From assembly GCA_025359425.1 (NCBI GenBank), contig JANYGC010000121.1:1-35660 (forward strand): 35,660 nucleotides of DNA, written 5' to 3'. The notes under the pieces were generated by a model that worked only from the letters and a program-made list of their open reading frames with translations, did not search any database and was not told the DNA's origin. This DNA is from Sphingomonadaceae bacterium (lineage in GTDB: Bacteria; Pseudomonadota; Alphaproteobacteria; Sphingomonadales; Sphingomonadaceae). Shown piece by piece: positions 8,628-15,384 of the stretch. The position numbers and the translations under genes are program-made. The first letter of the stretch is position 1; every line of letters starts with the position of its first letter.

Positions 8628-10291
8628 CCCGTCTCGACAACAGCCGCGTGATTCTGCCCGCCACCGGGACCGAGCTCTCGGCGCTCAGTTGGCTGACCGA
8701 AGCGCCGCTCAGGATGTTGATGAACAACCTCCACCCCGATGTCGCCGAGCGGCCTGAGGAGCTGGTGGTTTACGGCGGGATCGGCCGCGCCGCGCGCGAT
8801 TGGGAAAGTTATGACAAGATTGTCGAAACGCTGCGCCGGTTGAAGGACGATCAGACTTTGCTGGTCCAGTCGGGCAAGCCGGTCGGGGTGTTCCAGACTC
8901 ATGCCGACGCCCCGCGCGTGCTGATCGCCAATTCCAATCTGGTGCCCAAATGGGCGACCTGGGAGCACTTCAACGAGCTCGATCGCAAGGGCCTGGCAAT
9001 GTACGGCCAGATGACTGCGGGGAGCTGGATCTACATCGGCACGCAAGGGATCGTGCAGGGCACTTACGAGACTTTCGTCGAGATGGGCCGCCAGCATTAT
9101 GGCGGCGATCTGGCGGGGCGCTGGCTGCTCACCGCCGGGCTGGGCGGGATGGGCGGGGCGCAGCCGCTCGCTGCGGTGATGGCGGGCGCGAGCTGCATCG
9201 CGATCGAATGCCAGCGCAGCCGGATCGAGATGCGGCTGCGCACCGGCTATCTCGACCGCATGGCCGAGACGATCGACGAGGCGATGGGCATCATCGACGA
9301 GGCCAAAGCGAGCAAGGTCCCGGTCTCGGTCGGACTGCTCGGCAATGCCGCCGAACTGCTGCCCGAAATGCTTAGCCGCGGGATCAAGCCCGACCTGCTG
9401 ACCGACCAGACCAGCGCGCATGATCCGGTCAACGGCTATTTGCCCGCCGGGTGGACTGTGGCCGAATGGACCGAGAAGCGCGAGCGCGAGCCAGAAGTCG
9501 TGGCCACAGCCGCCAAGGCCAGCATGGCGCGCCATGTCGAGGCGATGCTCGAATTTCAGCGCCGGGGCGTGCCAACCACCGATTATGGCAATAACATCCG
9601 TCAGGTCGCGTTCGATGAAGGCGTGGCCGATGCCTTTACCTTCCCCGGCTTCGTCCCCGCCTATATCCGCCCGCTGTTCTGCCGGGGGATCGGCCCGTTC
9701 CGCTGGGCCGCGCTGTCGGGCGATCCCGAAGATATCTACAAGACCGACGCCAAGGTGAAGGAGCTGATGCCGGACAACCCGGCGCTGCACCGCTGGCTCG
9801 ATATGGCGCGCGAAAAGATCAAGTTTCAGGGGATGCCCGCGCGGATCTGCTGGGTCGGGCTGGGGGATCGCCACCGGCTTGGCCTGGCGTTCAATGAAAT
9901 GGTCGCCTCGGGGGAGCTTTCCGCGCCGGTGGTGATCGGGCGCGATCATCTCGATTCGGGCTCGGTCGCCAGCCCCAACCGCGAGACCGAGGCGATGCTG
10001 GATGGGTCGGACGCGGTGTCGGACTGGCCGCTGCTCAATGCGCTGCTCAACTGCGCCAGCGGCGCGACCTGGGTCTCGCTGCACCACGGCGGCGGGGTGG
10101 GGATGGGCTATTCGCAGCACTCGGGCATGGTGATCGTGGCCGATGGCACGGCGGACGCTGCGCGGCGGCTGGACCGCGTGCTGTGGAACGATCCCGCCAC
10201 CGGGGTGATGCGCCACGCCGATGCGGGATACGATATCGCGCTCGATTGCGCGCGGACACAGGGCCTCGACCTTCCGGCGATTCTCGGGTGA
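8624..10291 (+). CDS. hutU: Urocanate hydratase HutU
   Basis: Converts urocanate to 4-imidazolone-5-propanoate with tightly bound NAD+ acting as electrophile, step two of the pathway. It is 555 residues, the normal length. The NAD-binding glycine loop [10 protein letters not shown] is at 172-181. Cys409 in [11 protein letters not shown] matches the active-site Cys410 of the Pseudomonas enzyme. The C-terminal part has the conserved [17 protein letters not shown]. It is the final gene of the rightward hut operon, overlaps hutG by ATGA, and is followed at once by a GC-rich hairpin (10294-10315). Confidence 0.97.
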   Translation: MTRLDNSRVILPATGTELSALSWLTEAPLRMLMNNLHPDVAERPEELVVYGGIGRAARDWESYDKIVETLRRLKDDQTLLVQSGKPVGVFQTHADAPRVLIANSNLVPKWATWEHFNELDRKGLAMYGQMTAGSWIYIGTQGIVQGTYETFVEMGRQHYGGDLAGRWLLTAGLGGMGGAQPLAAVMAGASCIAIECQRSRIEMRLRTGYLDRMAETIDEAMGIIDEAKASKVPVSVGLLGNAAELLPEMLSRGIKPDLLTDQTSAHDPVNGYLPAGWTVAEWTEKREREPEVVATAAKASMARHVEAMLEFQRRGVPTTDYGNNIRQVAFDEGVADAFTFPGFVPAYIRPLFCRGIGPFRWAALSGDPEDIYKTDAKVKELMPDNPALHRWLDMAREKIKFQGMPARICWVGLGDRHRLGLAFNEMVASGELSAPVVIGRDHLDSGSVASPNRETEAMLDGSDAVSDWPLLNALLNCASGATWVSLHHGGGVGMGYSQHSGMVIVADGTADAARRLDRVLWNDPATGVMRHADAGYDIALDCARTQGLDLPAILG

Positions 10292-10293
10292 GG

Positions 10294-10315
10294 CGCGAGC
10301 CGGCGCTAGCTCGCG
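10294..10315. terminator. GC-rich hairpin at the convergent end of hutU
   Basis: CGCGAGC and GCTCGCG form a perfect seven-base stem around an eight-base loop. It lies between hutU and the convergent small-protein gene and overlaps the last codons of the latter. There is no T-run, so it would be a weak or Rho-assisted terminator; working in both directions is possible. Confidence 0.45.
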
Positions 10316-10440
10316 TAGAGCTGCGCCGGATCGGCCGGGTGTTCGGTCATGTGCCGTTTGATTCGGCTGCCCTGACTGCTGGTGTTGAACCACAGGGCAA
10401 CCACAACCAAAGCGGCGGCAGCGTAAAAGACATAGCGCAT
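10306..10440 (-). CDS. Small single-span membrane protein, 44 aa
   Basis: A 44-residue protein. It starts MRYVFYAAAALVVVALWF, a clear N-terminal hydrophobic helix (about residues 3-18), followed by a hydrophilic tail with basic then acidic residues and the end QLYAS. The ATG at 10440 is preceded by GGAG seven bases upstream, which supports translation. Positive charges after the helix suggest the tail stays in the cytoplasm, although the single N-terminal Arg makes this uncertain. It converges on hutU. The family is not recognised. It is too short for coding statistics, but the ribosome site, helix and absence of a competing gene make it credible. Confidence 0.6.
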   Translation of the reverse strand: MRYVFYAAAALVVVALWFNTSSQGSRIKRHMTEHPADPAQLYAS

Positions 10441-10772
10441 GGCGTTGCTCCAACGACAATGTCCCTGGTCGCAACCCTGATGGGCGCAGCGGCATGAAGC
10501 GCGGCTTACGGCATGGGGTAAAGCCAAATTAAGCAGTTTTGCGGGAGCTGCGGCACAGCGGCAGCACAACCTGGCTCAAGTTTGCAACAGGGTGGCACAA
10601 CCGGGCAAAGAGGCGGCACAAAGATGCCGCAGCTGTTGCTACAAATCCTATAATTACAACAGCTTATCTGCCATTCGGTCAGATCCTGGAGCGGTTGCAA
10701 CGCGGCGCTGTGGCCAGCTGCGGTGGCAGGGTCTTGCTAGCATCGCAGCGGACTGTAGGAAACCCGGAGAGG
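10441..10772. other. Gene-free stretch with four phased GGCACA motifs
   Basis: These 332 bases show no convincing gene on either strand. They include GCGGCACAGC at 10550, GCAGCACAAC at 10561, GTGGCACAAC at 10592 and GCGGCACAAA at 10613. The starts are separated by 11, 31 and 21 bases, close to whole turns of the helix. An A/T-rich patch with TATAAT lies at 10649-10654, but no suitable -35 box lies at 17 bases. The stretch probably contains the promoter of the leftward 44-residue gene. Confidence 0.45.
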
Positions 10773-11075
10773 TCAGGCGCGCAGATCGGCCCAGTCAGGA
10801 TGGCGTTTGAACGCGGCCGCAACATAGCTGCATTGCGGATCGATCCTGAAGCCGTGTTTGCGCGCATCGGCGATCAACGCCTCGACCAGTTGACCCGCCA
10901 CCCCGCGCCCGCCGATCTCGGACGGGACCAGTGTGTGTTCGGCGGCGCGCACATTGCCCTGTTCGGTCCAGGTCAGCCGGCCGATCGCATTGCTGCCCGC
11001 CACTGCCGCGTGGTATTCGCCGCTGCTGCCGTGGTGGTGCCGGGTGATCGTGACCCTGTCCGCCGCTGTGTCCAT
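10773..11075 (-). CDS. Small GNAT-family N-acetyltransferase
   Basis: A 100-residue protein of the compact YjdJ-like GNAT type (Pfam Acetyltransf_CG), which keeps only the acetyl-CoA-binding core. Visible landmarks are GEYHAAVAGSNAIGRLTW near residues 19-36, then HTLVPSEIGGRGVAGQLVEA near 47-66, containing the Q/R-x-x-G-x-G/A acetyl-CoA loop, and the C-terminal CSYVAAAFKRHPDW typical of this group. The acetyl acceptor is unknown. The ATG at 11075 has AGGAG six bases upstream. It is divergent from the threonine aldolase gene across 66 bases that hold a 12-base direct repeat. Confidence 0.88.
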   Translation of the reverse strand: MDTAADRVTITRHHHGSSGEYHAAVAGSNAIGRLTWTEQGNVRAAEHTLVPSEIGGRGVAGQLVEALIADARKHGFRIDPQCSYVAAAFKRHPDWADLRA

Positions 11076-11088
11076 GACCTACTCCTGC

Positions 11089-11120
11089 GCTTGACGCAGC
11101 GCCTTGGTGCTTGACGCAGC
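11089..11120. repeat. 12-base direct repeat in a divergent promoter
   Basis: GCTTGACGCAGC occurs at 11089-11100 and 11109-11120, with starts 20 bases apart. Each copy contains TTGACG, which looks like a -35 hexamer on the plus strand, but no good -10 follows either at 16-18 bases. The repeat sits in the 66-base gap between the GNAT gene and the threonine aldolase gene. A paired regulator site is the simplest reading. Confidence 0.5.
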
Positions 11121-11141
11121 TTTGGCCCGCTTTCATGCACC

Positions 11142-12143
11142 ATGGCGATGCAATTCATTTCCGACAATGCCGCTGCGGTTCATCCCGCCGTGTGGGACGC
11201 GATGCGAGCAGCCGATGCGCCGCAGCCGCCTTATGACAACGATACGCTGAGCCTTTCACTCGATGCGGCGTTCGGCGCGCTGTTCGGGCGGCCCAGCGCG
11301 GTGCTGTGGGTCGCCACCGGGACCGCCGCCAATTGCCTCGCGCTGGCCACCATGGTGCCGCCGCATGGCGGGGTGATCTGCCACCGCGACGCCCATATCG
11401 AGACTGACGAATGCGGCGCGCCGGGCTTTTACACCCATGGCGCCAAGCTGATCCTGGCCGAGGGCGAGGGCGCCAAGCTGACCCCGGCCAGCATCGACGC
11501 GGCGATCGCGGCGATCCGCAAGGATGTCCACCAGGTCCAGCCGCAGGCTATCTCGGTCACTCAGGCGAGCGAATACGGCCGCGCCTACCAGCCCGCCGAG
11601 ATGGCTGCGATTGCAGGATGCGCGGTCCAACACGGCCTCAAACTCCACGTCGATGGCGCACGGTTCGCCAATGCCGTGGCGTTCCTCGGCTGCACCCCGT
11701 GGGAAGCCTGCGCCGGGGCCGACGCGCTGTCATTCGGCTGCGTCAAGAACGGCGGCATGAGCGCCGAGGCGCTGGTCTTCTTCGACACCGACCTCGCCGC
11801 TCTGGCCAAGCTGCGGCGCAAGCGGGCGGGGCATCTGCAATCGAAGGGGCGGTTCCTCGCCGCGCAATTGCTGGCTATGCTCGAAGGGGACCTGTGGCTG
11901 CGCAATGCCCGCGCCGCCAATGCGGCGGCGCTGCAACTCGGGGCCGCGGCGGCCGACCGGCTGATGCATCCGGTCGAAGCCAACGAGCTGTTTCTGCGCC
12001 TGACCGCGCCCGAACGCGCAGCGTTGCGCGCTCAGGGCTTCAGCTTCTACGACTGGGGCGATGACGCCGCCCGACTGATAACCGCGTGGAATTGCGATCC
12101 TGAACACAGCGCGGCATTGGCGCAGGCGATCGCCGCTTTATGA
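11142..12143 (+). CDS. ltaE: Low-specificity L-threonine aldolase
   Basis: A PLP enzyme that cleaves L-threonine or allo-threonine to glycine and acetaldehyde; related beta-eliminating lyases share the fold. It is 333 residues. Lys202 in SFGCVKNGG is the expected Schiff-base lysine and Asp171 in LHVDGARFANA the pyridine-nitrogen partner. The N-terminal FISDNAAAVHP matches the FxSDN start of the family, and VATGTAANCLAL binds the phosphate. A second ATG two codons in (11148) would also fit, and there is no strong ribosome site for either. It overlaps the downstream transporter by ATGA, so a link between amino-acid cleavage and export is possible but not shown. Confidence 0.9.
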   Translation: MAMQFISDNAAAVHPAVWDAMRAADAPQPPYDNDTLSLSLDAAFGALFGRPSAVLWVATGTAANCLALATMVPPHGGVICHRDAHIETDECGAPGFYTHGAKLILAEGEGAKLTPASIDAAIAAIRKDVHQVQPQAISVTQASEYGRAYQPAEMAAIAGCAVQHGLKLHVDGARFANAVAFLGCTPWEACAGADALSFGCVKNGGMSAEALVFFDTDLAALAKLRRKRAGHLQSKGRFLAAQLLAMLEGDLWLRNARAANAAALQLGAAAADRLMHPVEANELFLRLTAPERAALRAQGFSFYDWGDDAARLITAWNCDPEHSAALAQAIAAL

Positions 12144-13045
12144 GCGAAGCTCCGGTCGGGCGCTCGCAGGCCCGCAACTTTGCAGCGTTCATTCTGCTCA
12201 CCCTGATCTGGGGCTCGACCTGGCTGGTGATCAAGGACCAGATCAGCGCGGTCCCGGTCGGCTGGACCGTGACCTGGCGGTTCGCCCTGGCGGCTGCCGG
12301 CATGTTCGCGCTGGCGCTGGTCCGGCGCGAATCGCTGGTGTTGTCGCGGCCCGCACTGGGGCTGGCGGCGGTGACCGGGCTGTTCCAGTTCGCCGGCAAC
12401 TTCCAGCTGGTCTATCGTTCCGAGCACTATCTGACCTCGGGACTGGTCGCGGTGTTTTTCGCTTTGCTGCTGGTCCCCAATGCGCTGTTCGCGCGGATTT
12501 TCGTCGGCACCCCGGTGACCGGGCGGTTCGTCGGCGGCAGCGTGGTGGCGCTGGCGGGGATCGGCGTGTTGTTCCTGCACGAATACCGCATCGCGCCAGC
12601 CGGCAGCAGCGGGGTGGTAACCGGGATCGTGCTGGTCAGCTTTGCCTTGCTGTCCGCCTCGGCTTCCAACGTGCTGCTCGCCACCGATCTCGCGCGGCGG
12701 CAGACGCTGGTCCCGTTCATCGCCTGGTCGATGCTGTACGGCGCGCTGGCCAATGCAGCGATCGCCTGGACCATCAATGGCACCCCGCAGTTCGATCCGC
12801 GCCCCGCATATCTGGCCGGGATCGCTTACCTCGCGATCATCGGTTCGGTGATCACCTTCCCGCTTTACACCGGGCTGATCCGCGACTGGGGGCCGGGCAA
12901 AGCAGCCTACAACAGTGTCGCGGTACCGGTGGTGGCGATGGGGCTGTCGACCTTGTTCGAAGGCTACAAGTGGAGCACGCTGGCGGTAACCGGAGCACTG
13001 CTGGCGATGGCCGGGCTGCTGATCGCGCTATCGGGCCGCAAATAG
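12140..13045 (+). CDS. DMT-superfamily transporter (EamA family)
   Basis: A 301-residue inner-membrane protein with about ten hydrophobic helices arranged as two EamA repeats (roughly residues 10-140 and 155-298). The early FILLTLIWGSTWLVIKDQ is typical of the family, as is the second-repeat ending with YKWSTLAVTGALLAMAGL. Relatives export amino acids or metabolites; the substrate is not readable here. The start overlaps the stop of ltaE by ATGA, implying co-translation. The 3' end overlaps the convergent SDR gene by 18 bases. Confidence 0.9.
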   Translation: MSEAPVGRSQARNFAAFILLTLIWGSTWLVIKDQISAVPVGWTVTWRFALAAAGMFALALVRRESLVLSRPALGLAAVTGLFQFAGNFQLVYRSEHYLTSGLVAVFFALLLVPNALFARIFVGTPVTGRFVGGSVVALAGIGVLFLHEYRIAPAGSSGVVTGIVLVSFALLSASASNVLLATDLARRQTLVPFIAWSMLYGALANAAIAWTINGTPQFDPRPAYLAGIAYLAIIGSVITFPLYTGLIRDWGPGKAAYNSVAVPVVAMGLSTLFEGYKWSTLAVTGALLAMAGLLIALSGRK

Positions 13046-13816
13046 GCTGCGCAGCCCCTCGCGGTAAGTCGGGTAGCGCAGCTGCCAGCCGAGCACGCGC
13101 TTGGCTTTGCCGCCCGTGACCCGGCGGTTTTCATCGTAAAAGCCGCGCGCTTGCGGGCTGAGCTGAGCTTGTTCCAGCGTCTGCATGGGCGGTGGCGCGA
13201 TCCCGAGCAGCGCAGCGGCCGCCTCGATCACCGCGTTCTGGCTGGCGGGGAGGTCATCGGCGAGGTTGTAGGCACCCGGCGGGGCGTCAAACGCCAGCAG
13301 CGCCGCGCCGACGATGTCATCGACATGGACCCGGCTGAACACTTGTCCGGGCAGATCGATCCGCTGCGCGCGGCCCGCGCGCACCCGGTCGAGCGCGGAA
13401 CGGCCCGGCCCGTAAATCCCTGGCAGGCGCAGCACCCGCGCGCCGCGTTCAAGCCAGGCCGCATCGGCCTCGCTGCGCGCGGTGCGCCGTCCGGTGCCAG
13501 TGGGCGCGCTTTCGTCGGCCCACGCGCCGCCGCAATCGCCATAGACCCCGGTCGAGGAGAGGTAGCTAAGCGGCTTGCCATCAAGCGCATTGGCGTAGTG
13601 CGCGAGCACCGGGTCGCCATCGGCTGAAGGCGGGACCGACGACAGCACCTGATCCGCATCGGCAAAAGCCAGCCGCACTGCGCCGGTATCATCGAACGCC
13701 AGTGTCCCCGCGCGCCCGGTCGACACCACCTCCCAGCCGCGCGCCTCCGCCGCTGCGGCGATCCGCGCGGCGGTGTAGCCCAGACCGAAAATGAACAGGC
13801 GTTGGCGCAAGATCAC
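13028..13816 (-). CDS. SDR/NAD-dependent epimerase-like protein (YeeZ-type)
   Basis: A 262-residue atypical short-chain dehydrogenase. The nucleotide loop is IFGLGYTAARIA near residue 9. YLSSTGVYGD near residue 94 resembles the epimerase S/T...Y region, and LRLPGIYGPGRSALDRV near 137 is typical of the NAD-dependent epimerase/dehydratase group. FSRVHVDDIVGAAL follows near 170. Substrate is unknown. The open frame begins at GTG 13816; no ATG lies nearby in frame, and the ribosome site is weak. Another start at TTG two codons later is possible. The gene is convergent with the EamA gene and overlaps its end. Confidence 0.83.
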   Translation of the reverse strand: MILRQRLFIFGLGYTAARIAAAAEARGWEVVSTGRAGTLAFDDTGAVRLAFADADQVLSSVPPSADGDPVLAHYANALDGKPLSYLSSTGVYGDCGGAWADESAPTGTGRRTARSEADAAWLERGARVLRLPGIYGPGRSALDRVRAGRAQRIDLPGQVFSRVHVDDIVGAALLAFDAPPGAYNLADDLPASQNAVIEAAAALLGIAPPPMQTLEQAQLSPQARGFYDENRRVTGGKAKRVLGWQLRYPTYREGLRSLFAAR

Positions 13817-13837
13817 TTATCCATAATAATCACGAAT

Positions 13838-13925
13838 GCCCCTCTCCGGCGGGGAGGGGTTGGGGTGGGGATTCAATGCTCGATGGGTAGAACCCCCATC
13901 CCAACCCTTCCCCATGGGGAAGGGC
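13838..13925. repeat. Nested inverted repeat between genes (REP/MITE-like)
   Basis: About 88 bases with GC-rich arms. The left part has CCCCTCTCCGGCGGGGAGGGG followed by TTGGGGTGGGGAT. The right part has CCCCCATCCCAACCC and then a perfect 20-base palindrome, CCCTTCCCCATGGGGAAGGG, at 13905-13924. The outer arms pair with each other, so it can fold as one long cruciform. Elements of this look are scattered between genes in sphingomonad genomes. Here it lies between the start of the SDR gene and the end of the M48 protease gene and may also end transcription of the latter. Confidence 0.75.
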
Positions 13926-13963
13926 TTTCAGTTCAAACTGGGCTAGGCTGCCGATTGGCGACT

Positions 13964-15271
13964 TTACTGCGGCTTGGGACCTTCCGGCACCATCGGCGGC
14001 GGGGTGACCATTTGCGCGTCCGGCACATGGTCCTTCTTCCACTGCATGCTCATCCGCACCCGGGTTGCGCCCGAGGGGTGATCGAAGAACAAGGCCTCCT
14101 CGACCGGGCCGGGCTCGATCTTGCGGTATTCGCTGAGCTTCATCGCGACCGAGGCGAAGCCGTCCGGCTCCTGCGCCACGTCGAGCCCGAAGGCATCGGC
14201 CTGGCTCTCGTCAACCCGGATCATGGTCTTGGTGATCGGCGTAACGATTAACATGACCGTCGCGATCAGGATCCCCATCACCGGCAACGAGGCGGGATCG
14301 CCAAGGTCGCGAATTCCGCCCCAGCGCGCTCCGTAGCGCGCGATCAAGGCGGGGGCGATGCGCGAGACGAGGAACATTGTGAGCGCCGCCAAGGCGCTGA
14401 AGAAGGCCAGCCCCCACCACACATGGTTCAAGACATAGTGCCCCATCTCATGCCCCATCACCGCAGCGATCTCCTGCGGGGTGCTGCGACCCAGCAGGTT
14501 GTCGTTGAGGCTGATCCGCATCGTCGGGCCGATGCCCGAGACATTGGCGGAAATCGCCTTCGACTGCTTCGAGGCATCGAACAGGTAGATGTGTTCGGAC
14601 GGAATATTCTTCGATTTGGCCATGGCGACGATGCGGTCGCGCACCGGCCCCGCCGGCAGCTCGGTATAGGTGTTGAACAGCGGCGCGATGTAGACCGGGC
14701 CGAGCAGCATGGCGAATGCCAGGAAGGCAGCGATCACGCCGGTTGCCATGACCCACCAGTTTTTGGGGAAGCGGCGGATGACTGCATAAACCGCCATCAC
14801 CAGCAGCGGGAAAATCACCAGGCTGATGCCGACGTTCTTGGCCATATCGAACAGCCATTCGCCCAGACTTTGGTTCATGAGATCGTACTGCCGCTCGCGC
14901 ACGAAGCCGGTGTAGATCGACCACGGCAAGGTCAGCACGGTGCCGGCGACCGAGTAGCACAGCGCGGTGATCCAGGTGACCCCGGCCGGGCGTTTGAACA
15001 ACCGCTCGCCCAGATTGCGGAACCTTGCCGACACGCCGAAGCGCAGCAGCAACCCGTCGATCAGCACCGAAACCAGCGTGCCCCACGCGATCAGCCAGTA
15101 GCCGCCCTCGAAATAGGCGTCGGACTTGGCGCGGGCCGGGCCTTGCAGCGTATCGAGCCAGGCCCGGGTCGCGGTCTCGACATCGAAGCCGCCAGCTTGG
15201 GCAGCAGCATGTGCGGCGCTGGGCAGCATGACCACAGCCAAAGCAGCGAGTGGCAATAATTTGTGACGCAA
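13964..15271 (-). CDS. Membrane M48 metallopeptidase (Ste24/CAAX-protease type)
   Basis: A 435-residue zinc endopeptidase of the inner membrane. Residues 1-22 are a signal-like hydrophobic segment ending AAHA. Several membrane helices follow (about 57-75, 100-120, 147-166, 172-195, 285-308 and 330-350). The zinc motif HEMGH is at 274-278 and the third ligand is expected in ESQAD at 355-359. This is the arrangement of Ste24 homologues, which in bacteria act in membrane-protein quality control or unknown processing. The start is TTG at 15271: the strong site GGAGGGGG lies eight bases upstream and no better ATG exists in frame. It is divergent from pepN, with a 15-base palindrome in the shared promoter region. 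Confidence 0.92.
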   Translation of the reverse strand: MRHKLLPLAALAVVMLPSAAHAAAQAGGFDVETATRAWLDTLQGPARAKSDAYFEGGYWLIAWGTLVSVLIDGLLLRFGVSARFRNLGERLFKRPAGVTWITALCYSVAGTVLTLPWSIYTGFVRERQYDLMNQSLGEWLFDMAKNVGISLVIFPLLVMAVYAVIRRFPKNWWVMATGVIAAFLAFAMLLGPVYIAPLFNTYTELPAGPVRDRIVAMAKSKNIPSEHIYLFDASKQSKAISANVSGIGPTMRISLNDNLLGRSTPQEIAAVMGHEMGHYVLNHVWWGLAFFSALAALTMFLVSRIAPALIARYGARWGGIRDLGDPASLPVMGILIATVMLIVTPITKTMIRVDESQADAFGLDVAQEPDGFASVAMKLSEYRKIEPGPVEEALFFDHPSGATRVRMSMQWKKDHVPDAQMVTPPPMVPEGPKPQ

Positions 15272-15291
15272 TGGAACCCCCTCCAGTGTAT

Positions 15292-15306
15292 TGTCTTATT
15301 AAGACA
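15292..15306. promoter_or_regulatory. Perfect 15-base palindrome in the M48/pepN divergent promoter
   Basis: TGTCTTATTAAGACA is perfectly symmetric around one T. It lies 21 bases upstream of the TTG start of the M48 gene and about 80 bases upstream of pepN, in a locally A/T-rich patch that is a likely promoter core for the M48 gene. This is the form of an operator for a dimeric winged-helix regulator (GntR or MarR type), but no regulator gene is adjacent. A second perfect inverted repeat, CAAGCGCAA-GT-TTGCGCTTG, is at 15331-15350. Confidence 0.55.
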
Positions 15307-15384
15307 CTGCGCCGGGACGCAACTTCCTGTCAAGCGCAAGTTTGCGCTTGGCCTTGGCCCGCGCCACGACCTACAACCCGCCAG

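Noticed and set aside
8543..10495. 650-residue open frame on the minus strand
   Set aside because: It lies antisense to hutU, whose motifs and length are clear. Long antisense frames are expected in high-GC DNA, and the composition (His/Arg/Pro/Gln-rich) is that of a shadow.
10594..10610. Possible sigma-54 promoter at TGGCAC
   Set aside because: The -24-like TGGCAC is not followed by a TTGC-type -12 element at the required distance.
10506..10810. Small open frames in the gene-free stretch (64 residues minus, 72 residues plus)
   Set aside because: They are Cys/Pro- or Arg-rich without domains, overlap each other, and the plus frame runs into the GNAT gene.
13838..13925. CRISPR-like repeat
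   Set aside because: There is a single nested inverted repeat with no regularly spaced direct copies or cas genes; the same holds for the element at 18029-18146.
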